A DNA stretch of 64,000 bases from contig NW_024722158.1 of assembly GCF_018991925.1 (NCBI RefSeq), positions 5,795,723-5,859,722 of the forward strand, given 5' to 3'. The notes beneath the pieces are model-generated. The model searched no databases. It was given only the letters and a program-made list of their open reading frames with translations, and was not told the origin of the DNA. Each line of letters starts with the position of its first letter. Position 1 is the stretch's first letter. This DNA comes from Homarus americanus (Eukaryota; Arthropoda; Malacostraca; Decapoda; Nephropidae). The translations under genes were made by a program, and so were the position numbers. Shown here piece after piece: positions 39,001 to 49,574 of the stretch.

Positions 39001-42000
39001 TTAGTACAGTACAGTAACTCATCTGGCTAATATACCATAGAAAGTTTAGGTATCACCAAGTTTATGAGGAAGATCTAAATGGTTAGCAAATATTCTGAGA
39101 GGAAGAGACCGACATATTGCAAACCTTCAAAATAACAACGTACCCCAGTCTGAAAGTCAGTAAAGGGCATATAAGGTCCTGTGCAGAGGAAGGGGAGATA
39201 GAGACAGTATCCGAGCAGTGTGGTCAACAGTGGTAGGGGCCGCAGTTGACCTTCAGGATCTGTGTCGCAGATTTCGAGACTGAAGCTCAGACTGCGTAGG
39301 ATGATCCACGCCACCATCACCGACACTTTGTAGTCAACGTCTGGGATTTCATCAAGCCAAAACTCCTATTAGAGAACCAAACACAATTGGTATGTTTCCT
39401 TTTAATCCTCTGACTGCTAAGGATTCCCCACAGCTGAATAAAATCATCGTATGTCAGCCAGAATAAAATCATTAAAGACATTCATAGCACTCAGAGGGTG
39501 AATAGAGTGTAAAGTTCTATTCATCCACTAGCTAACTGTGAGAAAGGTGTGGGGGGTATTATGGGGGAGTGGAGTAAGACAAGTACAGCAATATCTCCAT
39601 TAGCCGGAATCCCCCAAACCCAGAACTCTCCGATAGCTGGAATTTAAATCGTTACCAAAGCCAGAATTTTCCATAAAATTCCGGCTTTGGGAACGATTTT
39701 CCGAGGGGCACATTTTCTGGAAAATTCCAAGAAAATTTTCCCAATACCCAGACAATTCCAGAAAATTCCAGGGATGGGTGAGTTTTTCGGGTTTGAAAGA
39801 GTCGTCTCGTTACCCAGAAATCTCTCATTCCCGGAAGTGCTCTGCACCAACTGTTCCAGCTTACGGAGATATCACCGTATACAGTATAAAGTAAGAGAAA
39901 AGTGCTCAGCAACAAATAGATATATTGCACCCAGTTTACCCACACATACACAATCCAACTAAGTCTTACCAGATACTTTATGAAGAACTGTGTGTTGAAG
40001 AGGATGAGGAGGCAGCACCAGGTGAGCCAGATGATAAGTTTAAGGCGCGTCAGAAGGACCACGAACATGATGGACGGCACAATAAAACAGAGAGCCGTCC
40101 CAACTCCCCCAATAAGTTGAACAGTTATGCACACGCTGAACACGACATAGAAGCTACATAAATGCTGAAAAAATGGGAAAAAAAGAAAATTATGTTTAGT
40201 ATATTCAATACAAATCTGTTTCAGCTTATTGTATACATGGAAACTTTGGTTCATTCTACTTCATTAATTGCAAAACAATAGTTTAGATTTGTTCAATAAA
40301 GCAAGCCAAAGGCAGATCCAGAGACAGGATGTCCTGGGGGTCTGGACCCCTCCCTTTTCATCAGAAAATTCCAATACTTTTTCTTTAATGCAGTATTGTA
40401 CTCAGGTGTTTTTGTAAGGTAAAAAGTAATTACTATTGACTTCAGAATATCTCCTAATATCTAGAGCACATGGCTTCAAAATGGCCTCAAAATGCTCATG
40501 ATATTGGTCAGATTAAAAAAAAATTGTGAGGGTTTACAGCCCTCCAAAAAACAGATGGGTGGGCTTGCTTTGCTTGCCATGTTCCCCCACCCAAAACTTC
40601 TTGGACCACCCCTCTTTTGGTATTTCTGGATCTGCCCCTGCAAGCCTTCATTTGCTACCATTCATTCTTCCTAAATGTGTTATAAAGTACTGTACTCCTT
40701 ATAATACATATATTAATTTATTTTACACCTTTAAAGAGATTATTACACCTGTTCCAATTACTTTAAAGGGAATGGGGATGAAACTGATAGGTGTATGGAA
40801 TTGTATGGTAAAATGTGTGACTGTGACTTCAACTGACATTACCTAAGTATCCGTGAAGCCTTAAACCTCTGAGAACTAATTTGAGTCTATCACGAGTCCT
40901 CATATACTGTACTTCAAAACTGTCTGTGAGAACTATCCTATCCGAGAGCTTTGCATATATTGTATGTAAGAGCTGCCCTTCATTCCCTCTGAGAACTTTG
41001 ACTACTGTCTCCCAAAACTCTCCTTTGTCCCTTTAACTACTCTATCTATTACCCCTGACAACCTCTCGCTCATTTCATGTCACTCTACAGATACATCCAT
41101 GGCCAATCATAATCTATTCCCTCACCTCTGGACACCATTTTCTAATAAGTTGAGCTAGGACCACGTGCACCAGGCCCCAGGGAGCATAGCTGAGAATTAT
41201 GGGTATCCAGACAAACCATTCTAAGTCTGTCTGGTCTTGCCGCACTCCAAACCAGCTGTCTTGTACTAGAGTGACTGGTAGGTATGGTCCCCAACCTGTC
41301 AGGGAAAACATACAGGTTTGCAGGATAATTGAAAGAAAAATAATCAAAAGGAGAGACTGTTGGACCTGGAGTGAGCATATGGAAGGGATACCCAACTCAG
41401 TGGATAATAAAAATCCAAGTGCAGTAATCAGAAAATTGGGCTCCATCTTTGGAAGCACAATGTTCTTGCAACCAGTTAAAAGAAAGACAAATTAGAATGC
41501 ATTTTTAGCTTTTTTTATAAAAGGAAATAATTTGGACTGTGTAAAATTCTCAAAATTTTATGCAAGAATCTATCAAATAATGTGTAAATACAGGGGGTCC
41601 CCGGGTTATGTTCCTGAGGACGTTCTTAAGTCGAATTTGTAAGTAAGTCGGAACACATGCTATGTGCATACCGTACTTACAGAACAATGTTTAAAATTCC
41701 ATACAGTAAATGAAAGTAAAAAGTTATCAGGTAAATAAAATACCATACTGTAAATTTCACACAAAAATGGGGAGAGAGAAAATATAAATAAATAAAAAAG
41801 TATAACAGTTAAATAATTACACAGATATATACAGTACAGGTATATACCAAAGACATGTAAAGGAAAGGAAAACTTACTTTGTGAGATTGAATAAAATCTG
41901 TAGAGACTATAAAAACATCCGGTCCAAAACGAAATGAAGTAAAATGCAAGTTCAATCCACGAAATTGATGGGAATAGATGATTGGAATTTTTTTGTTGGT

Positions 42001-42053
42001 GCCACTTCTGACGGTCCCCTTCTTCCTGGGGTCTCTGTGTTGCTGGCATTGTC
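36092..42053 (-). CDS. HHAT: Hedgehog acyltransferase (HHAT/rasp), MBOAT family
   Basis: HHAT is a multipass ER enzyme that attaches palmitate to the N-terminal Cys of Hedgehog ligands. Coding exons (minus): 42049-41878, 41295-41126, 40164-39970, 39365-39144, 38790-38672, 38287-38187, 38016-37878, 37516-37315, 36942-36798 and 36204-36092. All junctions are GT-AG with consistent phase, giving 525 aa (human 493). Family landmarks in order: an N-terminal membrane segment (SISWIELAFYFISFW), the DSWFGVRQDQTDLEWF block matching human LFGGLKKDATDFEW, the LSFSLEICD block, the MBOAT core WRYFDHGLYRF with D364, then HIYIPWVGS and VYVWHG with H404, and IGHRIFISG near the end. D364 and H404 are 40 apart, as are human D339 and H379. 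An acceptor (TTTCAG) ends 4 nt before the ATG at 42049, so a 5' noncoding exon lies upstream. The N-terminal 30 residues are polar and longer than in human. The C-terminal exon ends in a basic tail (KIRQKIKAKQS). Confidence 0.95.
37025..37176 (+). repeat. 30-bp minisatellite (ATCCCTGTCCTCAAACTACCAATCAGATGT)
   Basis: Five units in the HHAT intron between coding exons 8 and 9. Confidence 0.9.
39586..39877. mobile_element. TIR element, ATATCTCCGTTAGC family, copy 2
   Basis: Left end CAGCAATATCTCCATTAGCC; right end, read inwards, CGGTGATATCTCCGTAAGCT. TA flanks. Length 292 bp, inside the HHAT intron between coding exons 3 and 4. Confidence 0.78.
40309..40642 (-). mobile_element. hAT-like nonautonomous element
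   Basis: Terminal inverted repeats GGCAGATCCAG (left) and CTGGATCTGCCCCTG (right). The body matches 26158-26440 on the other strand. No transposase. Lies in the HHAT intron between coding exons 2 and 3. A clear 8-bp target duplication was not resolved. Confidence 0.65.
41592..41700. mobile_element. fragment of the CAGGGGGTCCCC element family
   Basis: Starts CAGGGGGTCCCCGGGTTATG after a TA, within the first HHAT coding intron. It shares the GAGGACGTTCTTAAGTCG stretch and a CATGCTATGTGCATACCGTA stretch with the 23.07-kb element. No opposite end was found. Confidence 0.6.
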
Positions 42054-43216
42054 TGAAAGTGTGGGACAGGACAGCCATTAGTGAAGAGGGATCAAAAGTA
42101 CACTCAGGGTGAAAAGTTCGCTCCCTCCCAAACTGAAGCAGTATCGACTCTACACCCGCACCACATGACAGTCAGGGTAAGTTCAGAGTCTCCTTTTCAT
42201 GACGGGGAGCGAACTTTTGTCAGTCACTGAACTCACTGCACCTGTACTGACAGAAGATACATTAAGTTCAGAAAAGACTTCCTATAAAAATTTCAGCTTT
42301 TGCAACTTAGGCAACATAAAGTTAAACTAATAAGCTGTACTGGGGCTTATATAAAAATCTGGATACCATATACTGCAACACGTTAAAATTTCTATTCTAC
42401 CGGTATTTGTCTCACAATTTATGTAAAACATAAATATTTAAGTAAACAAGCATATGAATTTCCTCTGAAGAAAAAGAAGTGCGTGCCATCATTAAATGTA
42501 CATTAGGCAGTGGATATATTGCTGTGACCAGCTAAGTTCCTACAAACACTATTTGGTGCTACTATAGTAAGCGGTATTCCGAGCTGGAGTTGTATCTACT
42601 AGGATATTTACACCGTAGCATCCATTAACCTAACTTGACCTAACACTAAGAAAACTGAAATGCCTCCACGGTTTTAGATATTGCAGAAGTAGAAAAGAAG
42701 TTTTTCTTCAATAGAGAATCCTCCTGAAGTTGCTGCTTATCACGAGTCAGTGTTCCAGAGTGTTACCATAAGTTGATTAACCCAGACGCCTGTCATTAAT
42801 GTTACCCGAGGTAAAAATCCGGTAATATTACAGTAAACAGCAACCACAGAATTCCGTTAATTCACTACACTCAATCGATAGAACTATTTTTTTTCTATGA
42901 TCATTCTATAATTTTACATTAGGTTAGGTTAGGATACACATTTTTTTATCACATTCTTTGGTCCTGTAATCTGCAATTTTACCCAAAATCCTGTCAAACA
43001 AAATCAAGATCATGGAAACTCTCTCGAACAAACTATGGTTAATATTTAGTAGTTGTCACCATCTAACTGAATACAGAGTAATATATGGGGAGATAGAGAA
43101 AATATTTTTTAAATAATTTATTCTATAAAGTTTCCGTCTGAAATTTAGTTTTCGAGTTATTTTAACTTTTATTTTATAATATTTGGCTAATCAGTGTGTG
43201 TGCCGGTGTGATGTAA
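42054..43216. other. HHAT 5' flank
   Basis: Upstream of the HHAT ATG exon (acceptor at about 42054). GGTTAGGTTAGG lies at 42921. A noncoding first exon is expected here, but I could not fix its limits. Confidence 0.45.
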
Positions 43217-43504
43217 TACTCATGCACTAGTCAGACTCTCCATTTGTGGGCAGCTGTGTGGGAAGGATGTACACTGGCTGGCTGGCACATTAATCAGCGT
43301 ATTTTGTACAATGAAGCAGCAGCCATTGTCATTTTTAGGGATCACAGTGTTCTTGTTTCATCTGTAAAGTGTCCACAGTGTAATTTAGAATGTCAGTACC
43401 GTGTAGATCACCATGCACAGTACTGTGTTAAGAGACACACTGACAAAGACACCACTCCCTCATTCAAGTCACATCACTCTATCCTCCTGTATCTCCTACG
43501 TAAG
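43217..43504 (+). CDS. orphan exon-like open segment, possible transposase N-terminus
   Basis: An open frame of 96 codons lacks an in-frame ATG and ends exactly at a strong donor (AAG then GTAAGT at 43505). It contains a CPQCNLECQYRVDHH cysteine group and later HHSILLYLLRK. The layout (an AAAIVIF stretch, then CPxC, then a second Cys set) resembles the zinc-ribbon N-terminus of IS1595/Merlin-type transposases, but this is weak. It lies head-to-head with HHAT, so a divergent gene sharing its promoter region is an alternative. No following exon was found. Confidence 0.3.
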
Positions 43505-45156
43505 GTAAGTTTCTTACACACTAGGGGTTAGGTTAGGGTTTCTTATAGTTTTTTAGGTTTTTTACATTGTTTGACCTTCCACTTTTTTTTCAATATCTCA
43601 ACTACTGCTCATTTCCGACGGCAATGAAGGTCATATTTGTATTACCATGATGTTTTACACTATAAAAATCCATTTTCTTAAGTCAATTAGGTGGTGGCAA
43701 CTACTCAATATTAACCCAAACAACTGTGGAGTCTTAACTATACCATTAAAGTAAAAATTCACATTAAAACATGTCCGCCCAAAGTACCATTTATCAAGAC
43801 CAGGTTAACCATGACACTATGACATCACCAATAACCACAACTACTCGCGTCTAACAACAGTTATTATTAGTCGTCCCATACTGCTACCATTCATTAATCA
43901 CCAGGCTCATCCGGTTTACCTTGGAATTACTGAAAATAAACAGCTACATCTTGTTATCGCTGTTTATAAAGGTAGATAATCATGTTATAAGCTCAAAATA
44001 TATACCAAACTTATAATTATATTGATATTTACTTATTTTTTCGTTAATGAACAAGGAGCCGAGGCTGCCGTATCGACAGATGACAGCTTTTGTTGTCGTT
44101 TCTGAGACGTCGCTTCTATCCCACCCAGGGCTCCCTTGACCCATTATCCCTTCCCCTTATGTATTTAAATGTCTTCAAATATATGAACATCCTTCTTTTA
44201 AGTGAAAAATGTGAATATAAGTATTATTTTAGGAGCATATAAATATATTTGTAAATAAGAACATAATTAAGTACGTTTTCCCACCTTATTTATTTTCCCT
44301 CTGTTTAGCGTTTATTGTCTCAATGATTCGTACATGGAAGTACTTTGAAGCATTTCCTCCCTAAATATATTATAATGTAGATTTGCTATAACTTCATAAC
44401 AAAACGGATGCCTGATGATATAAACAATAAACCATATCAACTAATAGAGCCATTCTGAGAATTTCGTGAATACTGGACACTTTTTATTTATACCGAGTAG
44501 CATTAATTTAAATGAATGAACTAATGTGATTCTCTTGATGTAATAAACCTAAATTACTCTTTTCATATTACTAAATGTTTACCCAACTGGATAACTAACC
44601 TATTCACGAGATTCATAACTTACCTCCAGTGTTTAGATACACATTTAATTCACATATAGATTCAGGGCACCAAATGTTATATTGTCACCGTAGGGAATTA
44701 TTGTAACGCAGTGTGACTTACATTTCTAAAAGAAGATTCTAAGTTTGTTTGGGTTGGGAACACTTGGAGGGTGAGGGAGGAGGTGGATGTGAAGGGGACA
44801 CCAAACCCCAGAGCGCCACGTACGTTTAGGTGCATGATGCCACATTTCGCTAGGTTGGCATCTCCTATTGATAGACTCAGACATAGTTACAAAACATACT
44901 AACATGATGTGAACAATTAGAAATATACTAGTGATTGTAAAACCCATCCTAACCTATTACTGTACTGCAATAAGTCTAATTCATTATCACCTCACACATA
45001 GTAAAGATCAAAATAGTCAATGGCTTTTTTTTTTCATTACAGTAGGAAACCGGACTTGGGGAACTTATGTTGGGTATTCAGAGTCAGACTGGACAACATC
45101 CTTCTAATGTGTATCCAAGCCGAGTTGTTCTTTGTGTAACTGATTAATACAGCTGT
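43505..45156. other. intergenic, no gene seen
   Basis: Short TTAGG tracts near 43530. No supported exon. Confidence 0.5.
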
Positions 45157-45925
45157 CCCTTGTATGGCAACTCATTAAATCATCTCTTCTTTGTATGGCA
45201 ACTCATTAATCATCTCTTTGTATGGCAACTCATTAATCATCTCTTTGTATGGCAACTCATCAAATCATGTCCTTCGTATGGCAACTCATTAAATCATCTC
45301 TTCTTTGTATGGCAACTTGTTAGATCATCTCTTCTCTGTATGGCAATTTATTACCTTGCCTCTTTTTAGTATGGGAACTCATTAAATCATCACTTCTTTG
45401 TATGGCAACTCAGTAAATCATCACTTCTTTGTATGGCAACTCATTAAATCATCACTTCTTTGTATGGCAACTCATTAAATCATCATTTCTTTGTATGGCA
45501 ACTCATTAAATCATCACTTCTTTGTATGGCAACTCATTAAATCATCATTTCTTTGTATGGCAACTCATTAAATCATCACTTCTTTGTATGGCAACTCATT
45601 AAATCATCATTTCTTTGTATGGCAACTCATTAAATCATCACTTCTTTGTATGGCAACTCATTAAATCATCATTTCTTTGTATGGCAACTCGTTAAATCAT
45701 CACTTCTTTGTATGGCAACTCATTAAATCATAATTTCTTTGTATGGCAACTCATTAAATCATTTCTTTGTATGGCAACTCATTAAATCATCACTTCTTTG
45801 TATGGCAACTCATTAAATCATCATTTCTTTGTATGGCAACTCAATAAATCATCATTTCTTTGTATGGCAACTCATTAAATCATCATTTCTTTGTATGGCA
45901 ACTCATTAAATCACCTCTTCTTTGT
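45157..45925 (+). repeat. 31-bp minisatellite (TTTGTATGGCAACTCATTAAATCATCATTTC)
   Basis: About 25 copies. In the middle, units with CATCACTTC and CATCATTTC alternate, giving a 62-bp higher-order period. The 5' part is less regular (short units at 45197-45260). Confidence 0.95.
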
Positions 45926-46265
45926 ATGTCATGAAAAATGCATCTTTCATACTTAAGGTGCTCTGTATAGTGTGTCGGTGAACCAATAAAATCAACCAGG
46001 TAAGATGTGTTTCTAAAATAAGACCCAGAAAAGCTTAAGTGTAAGGGTTTATCATAGATGACAATTGTGACCTCTGGGGTACTATATAATAAGTTCATAG
46101 AATAGCACCACTGTATCAACCAAATTCTCAATACTGTATAGTTGCATATTTTAAAAATTTTACGTAGAGTACTAACACCCTATATGACCCTCTGTTATTA
46201 TAATTTTTCTATCTATTGGGTCCTAATGCATCAAAATCGGTTCAGCAGTTAACGAGAAATAAATA

Positions 46266-46658
46266 CAGTGATATCTCCGTTAGCTGGAACAATTGGTGCA
46301 GAGAACTTCCGGGAATTACAGATTTCCAGGTAATGAGATGACTCTCTCATAGCCGGAAAAAAATCCCTCGTCTCCGGAATTTTCCGGGTAAGAGAAAAAT
46401 GTTCTCAGACGTTCCAGAAATTGGCCATTAGTACATCATCTCTCAAACCCAGAAAAATATCCCACATCCCCGGAATTTTAAGGGTACCAGAAAATTTTTC
46501 TCTGAACCTTCTGTAATATGTGCCGTTCGGAAACTCTTTCCCAAACCCGGAATTTTTTGGAAAACTCCAGTTTTGGGAAAAATTTTCTGAGAAAATTTCA
46601 ATTCCGGCTATCGGAGAGTTCCGGGTTTGAGGGATTCCATCTAACGGAGATATTATTG
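46266..46658. mobile_element. TIR element, ATATCTCCGTTAGC family, copy 1
   Basis: Left end CAGTGATATCTCCGTTAGCT; right end, read inwards, CAATAATATCTCCGTTAGAT. TA on both flanks. The 393-bp interior is made of repeated CCGGAATTTTCC-like words. Confidence 0.8.
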
Positions 46659-47087
46659 TATCTGTATGGGTGTCTGTCACTCGCTGATTTTAAGTCTCTT
46701 TGGTATCAAGTATTGAACTAAAAATGGATAAAACAGTATTTATTTATCACTTATCCTATGTGTAACTCTCGAATGAAAGCAAGGAGCCATTTTTTTTAAT
46801 ATATATTTTTTTTTCTCCAAATAATATACATTTTCTTGAGGATTTCTATACATTTATAATTTAGAGTATGTACCTTAATGTTCACATAACATATATTGCA
46901 ACACATTCCATAAATAACATGAATTCATTACATATTTATAACTATGACTATTCCTTTGTAAATTCAAAAATAATGTTATGCAGACAGATATATAAAATCA
47001 AATCAAAACATGAACTGCACTAATTTATGCTAAATCCAATATGGTGCCCAACTTAGAAAATCCTAACTCATCTGTCTACAAACCTTT

Positions 47088-47189
47088 TTATGGACATACG
47101 AGCAAGTTATCTGGACGAAGCTTGACTAACACCCATTCTAGTCTGGGGTCATGAAGCTGGCTGGTGAACTCTCTCACTTGTACAGTATC
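47088..47189 (-). CDS. orphan terminal exon-like segment
   Basis: On the minus strand a strong acceptor (CTTCTTTTTCCTCAG) is followed by an open frame that starts in codon position 2 (completing a split codon) and reads VQVREFTSQLHDPRLEW then VLVKLRPDNLLVCP before TAA at 47088. It looks protein-like and needs an upstream phase-1 exon, which I could not find. It may be the last exon of an unseen gene or a repeat-borne fragment. No family recognised. Confidence 0.3.
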   Translation of the reverse strand, partial: DTVQVREFTSQLHDPRLEWVLVKLRPDNLLVCP

Positions 47190-47837
47190 TGAGGAAAAAG
47201 AAGAAGAAGCAAAAGTAAATAAAGTTGGGAATTGAGATGCATGTAATGAGTGACAAGAAGGTAACTTGAAAAGAAAAAATTTGATGAATGAAATTTTCCT
47301 GAGAGGCATAAAAAAAAGGGAGTTGAGTATAAATGAAGGAAGTAAGATCAAGAGAGAAAGGAGTTTTAGTTGAAAAGGCAAACTGAAAGCCAAAATTTAG
47401 GGCCTTATCGTGTATGATAAGTCCTAGAACAGAATACAATCTCTTGTGCCAATAATTATGACTAAATGACAAAGAATGAAGAGAAAAAGGAGAGACTGTG
47501 TACTGAATGTGCCTGTGCTTAAAGTCTCCTTGTAGTGGGAAAATAAAAATAACAAAATCTCTCCTGTAACGATGTACGAATCAAAACCTAAAGCGAGGTG
47601 AATATATACTGCAGTAACACGTACGGTTAAAGCAGCACGAATGACTGAATGACAAGATAAATGCGTGTATGTTGCTACTGATTCTGGCCGTCAATACAAT
47701 AAAAAAATAAAATTAATAAATAAAAAAAAATACAATTTTGAATACACACCAAATTCCTCACTGTACTATATACTGTAGACCTAAGTTAGACAGATCTCCC
47801 TCCCAGTAAATGAGTCACAGCTGCTTACTCAAAGGTG

Positions 47838-47935
47838 GAGGTATTGATAGTCATCGTAGAAGAAAACTCGGTGAATGAACACACCTTCACTGACAGTACC
47901 AAGATGAATCACTGCTGTCAGCCTACCTTAAAGAA
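47838..47935 (-). other. open segment GTVSEGVFIHRVFFYDDYQY, unassigned
   Basis: A minus-strand frame of about 30 codons lies behind a weak acceptor (GCTGACAG) and ends in TGA immediately before GTAAGC. The in-frame TGA at the donor argues against an internal exon. Its phase does not join the 47189 segment. It could be a decayed repeat. Confidence 0.2.
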
Positions 47936-48112
47936 TAACTACATTAAAACTCACTGAGATTCAGACAGAAAATTTGTGATATGGTACTAGTGATACGATC
48001 TTTAAAATCATGTCAAGATTCGGCACTCCCACCTGGTTTCATCTTCAGATTAACCAAAGTAATCCCTTGGGTAGCATGAGGGGGATGCCCAATCTTCACA
48101 CAATCCAAAATT

Positions 48113-49020
48113 TGTATCTCACATAATTATGCATTGTACTGCCATTACACGGGCTCTCCCCTAAACACCTGAGTTAAGGTAAATCAATTATTTAACACAT
48201 TTTTTTTGTCTAGTTGTGGACTAAGAATTCGGCAAGGAGGGAGTGTAAGCTACGTCTGCCCTATAATTAAACAAAAAAAATAAATTTGTGGTGTGAAAAG
48301 GAAAATACACACTTTTAACCGCTACACCTAGTTTTTGTCCACAACTGTACATATTGCAAGAGAAATTGCACGCACACACACATGCACGCACGCATGCACA
48401 CACACACGCACACACACACAACTGCCAGCACTGCTAAAAATGAGTTATTGATGCAAGTATTTATAGAACGAGTAAGTTACTAGAATGACAGACATATTGG
48501 GGAAGTACCGGTAATAAAAGTTTGAAGAAAGCAGATACTGTACAGTATAGTCTGTTCGGAGAGAACAAAGTACAATTTATAAATACACACCAAGCTGTGA
48601 GACAATATTTCAGTCAACAATGTACCAAGCTAACAGTAGATGAAGGAACAAGTTACAGTACCCGTGGCAGTGATTTCATAGGTGATCAAGCAAAGAACAT
48701 TACCCTCGGCAGTGCATATGTGTGTAACCAATTGTCTAAGGCAGTGCACTCACAGGTGACCAGAGCCAAACAACCTCCTTACTGAACAGGAATGCTTTAA
48801 GGAGAGAATATATAACAAGGCAATATGTCAATACAAAACAGAACTCGACAGACTGATAAATAATGTTACAAATCAAACAGCATGAGAAAATGTGGCTGAA
48901 GATTTACAAAATTTATAAGAAAAAATATACTGTATAACTAGTGCTAATCATAATAAGATCAAGCCAAAGTATGTTGAAATACTGCAAAGTACATTACAGT
49001 ATATATATGTTACTTTTTTT
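48113..49020. other. intergenic, no gene seen
   Basis: A (CA)n/(GCA)n tract lies at 48370-48420, and an 87-codon plus-strand open frame at 48522-48785 has no recognisable family or ATG start. Confidence 0.5.
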
Positions 49021-49314
49021 TGGCAGAATTGGTTATTTTGCAAAATGACCAGCATGCATATTGGTTATTTTTCAAAATAACTTACAAACAGACAACCTAA
49101 ACTAACCTAACCTTATGGTTGAATAAGGTTAGGTTAGGTTAGGATGACTCGTGTAACTTGATACACAGTTAAGTGGTCCTGTTCTTTTTTTATATTGTGG
49201 ACAATGTGCTGTCCTAACCATAAGGTTACGTTAGTTTAGGTTGTCTGTTTGTAAGTTATTTTGAAAAATAACCAATATGCATGCTGGTCATTTTGAAAAA
49301 TAACCAATTCCACA
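49021..49314. mobile_element. palindromic element with ~100-bp arms
   Basis: 49021-49121 and 49216-49314 are near-perfect reverse complements (ATTGGTTATTTT...ACAGACAACCTAAACTAACC against GTTTAGGTTGTCTGT...AAAATAACCAAT). The 94-bp centre contains TTAGG repeats. Confidence 0.8.
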
Positions 49315-49574
49315 AAAAAGACATTACATATACATTACATATGGTATGATATATAAAATTTTCAGCTAAATTCTACACATATACTGTACTAGTATAAAAT
49401 TTACATAAATAAATGCTATACTTTATATATATAGTGTATACCTCTCTATGACACTTAGGTAATAGTCATTTCTGTAACTGTGATTTCATGGTTCTTTTCT
49501 TAGACTAAGATACTATAGTAAGATGATACACTGAAGGTAAACTCTATTATTATATTGAGATGACTCGTGTAACA

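Noticed and set aside
39652..40254. 200-residue minus-strand open frame as a single exon
   Set aside because: Only 40164-39970 is HHAT coding; the remainder is intron and TIR element read through.
48522..48785. 87-codon plus-strand frame
   Set aside because: Starts with TTG, has no recognised domain and no splice evidence.
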